This document shows, piece by piece, positions 63,240-64,000 of a stretch of DNA of 64,000 nt (position 1 is the first letter of the stretch; each line of letters begins with the position of its first letter). Source of the DNA: Gloeocapsopsis dulcis. Its GTDB lineage: Bacteria > Cyanobacteriota > Cyanobacteriia > Cyanobacteriales > Chroococcidiopsidaceae. A program made the translations under genes and the position numbers. Where the stretch lies: the NCBI RefSeq assembly GCF_032163395.1, contig NZ_CP119968.1:3684001-3748000 (forward strand). Reading direction: 5' to 3'. Below the pieces are notes generated by a model. It made no database searches and had not been told where the DNA came from. It saw only the letters and a list, made by a program, of their open reading frames with translations.

Positions 63240-63807
63240 TTTTCTGTTGATTTTAAATCGTTCTTTATTAATTCTTTTGACGAGCAATCGGTATGTTAAG
63301 TTGCACTATCCTAAGCACTGAGTGCAATATCTCTCTCGAGAGGTAAGCCACTGTCGTTTGACACCCTCAAGAGGATTAATCCACCTAACTTTCTTTTTAT
63401 ACTAGTTTGATTGCTTGATTGTACTGATAATCTTCTCCTCACTGCCTAGTTTTTTGTTCCTTTACGCTTTTTTGTTCAACAAAGCCTGTTACTGTCGTAT
63501 CTTGGCACTCTTACGTAAGTCCTATTTTTGATAAAAAACTTAGGGAACTTGGCTACAAATGTCTTTGTCTTCCGCTATAGTTTTGCATGGGTTTTATAAC
63601 TTTTCAGCTAATAGCGTATTTGGTCAAATACTCATAAACTGGTGTAGTTATCATGCAGATTGCAATGGGGCAATGCTAGTAAGCCCTCAAAGTGACCCCA
63701 GATAAGGCACAAGCAATAATGTACGTGTTCTTATCTCATGAATAAAGTTTTTGCGTTTGTAGGCAATCGCCTTACCTTAGTTCAAGAATTCAAGAGATGC
63801 AGACAGT
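63240..63807. other. Noncoding region between divergent genes
   Basis: About 570 bases, AT-rich, no credible ORF. A CTCTCTCGAGAGG palindrome lies near 63331-63343, and an AGGC/GCCT hairpin near 63761-63772 is close to the last gene's start. Promoters of both flanking exported proteins should be here. No known riboswitch core was recognised. Confidence 0.4.
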
Positions 63808-64000
63808 ATGACAAACCACGGTTCAGACAACCACAAATCAAATATTTTTAGAGTTATTTCTACTAAAAGGCGTGCGCCACATCTATCTTTAGGTGCAAAA
63901 GCGAGTGCATTATTATTTGTGGCTACAGGTGCAATTTTGGCTGACACAGCGATTACGCAAAGTGTAGCGCCCAAGGCAATCGCATCTTCTAAAAAGCTTG
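63808..64000 (+). CDS. Exported protein, N-terminal fragment cut by window edge
   Basis: From the ATG at 63808 the frame stays open to the window end (64 codons). A basic stretch (FRVISTKRRAPHLSLG) is followed by a hydrophobic segment ASALLFVATGAILADTA and a likely cleavage region near VAPKAIAS. This is a signal peptide with a long n-region. A minus-strand frame over the same bases is discarded. The mature protein lies outside the window, so no function can be given. Confidence 0.6.
   Translation, partial: MTNHGSDNHKSNIFRVISTKRRAPHLSLGAKASALLFVATGAILADTAITQSVAPKAIASSKKL

Noticed and set aside
63240-63807. Possible c-di-AMP (ydaO-type) riboswitch before the exported protein
   Set aside because: The expected conserved GGGGTGAA-type and AGCCG-like core elements were not found.

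Overview
The window reads as the chromosome of a cyanobacterium. Evidence: HIP1 octamers (GCGATCGC) recur throughout; the cyanobacteria/plastid proteins Ycf34, geranylgeranyl reductase ChlP and the circadian output regulator RpaA are present; infB carries a very long N-terminal extension; and the intergenic repeats (AAAACTC runs, GAGGGG-type runs) are of a kind common in cyanobacteria. A Chroococcidiopsis/Gloeocapsopsis-like unicellular lineage is a guess only. No CRISPR array, rRNA, intact IS element or prophage was seen.

Layout. 1-2.3 kb: the end of an ABC-transporter ATPase gene running off the left edge, a WbuC-like cupin, a GNAT acetyltransferase and a TauE/SafE permease. 2.6-5.9 kb: a graveyard next to a tRNA-Gly(CCC). 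It holds a response-regulator pseudogene with an internal stop, an HsdS/ATP-binding protein chimera broken by a frameshift, an intact and a decayed DUF29 copy, and the tail of an HsdM methylase. Together they look like the remains of a type I restriction-modification locus. 6.2-10.6 kb: an RND efflux pump with its adaptor. 11-12.1 kb: a DppC-like permease followed by a strongly structured intergenic stretch (12.13-12.41 kb) that may be an undescribed small RNA. 12.5-14.9 kb: tsaB, ycf34 and the CCA-adding enzyme.

14.9-25.6 kb: eight minus-strand genes, in transcription order glgP, phosphoglucomutase, NDH-2-like dehydrogenase, gnd, D-lactate-dehydrogenase-like, gap, gpmA and pyk. This is a nearly continuous glycogen-to-pyruvate/lactate catabolic cluster. 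26.1-28.9 kb: pstC-pstA-pstB without pstS. 29-32 kb: two tandem glutathione-reductase-like genes, then a YqiA-like hydrolase and hisC. 33.9-39.9 kb: an unknown protein, a second acetyltransferase, a DppB permease with its substrate-binding lipoprotein, and a CysA-type ATPase. 40.3-42.5 kb: chlP and rpaA, convergent around a HIP1-based hairpin.

42.7-55.8 kb: a run of membrane and envelope genes. These are an alpha/beta hydrolase with an in-frame intergenic-type repeat, a Yip1-like protein, two tandem membrane-anchored hydrolase-like paralogues, DUF2254, MscS, DUF389, a CPA1 antiporter, a metallophosphoesterase, a two-repeat lipoprotein and a second DUF389 protein. 55.9-62.6 kb: the rimP-nusA-ylxR-infB translation/transcription operon, with a terminator-like hairpin just before rimP and a structured infB leader, followed by two small cyanobacterial genes. 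The right edge holds a DUF1400 protein and the start of an exported protein.

All calls are by reading the sequence; no database search was run.
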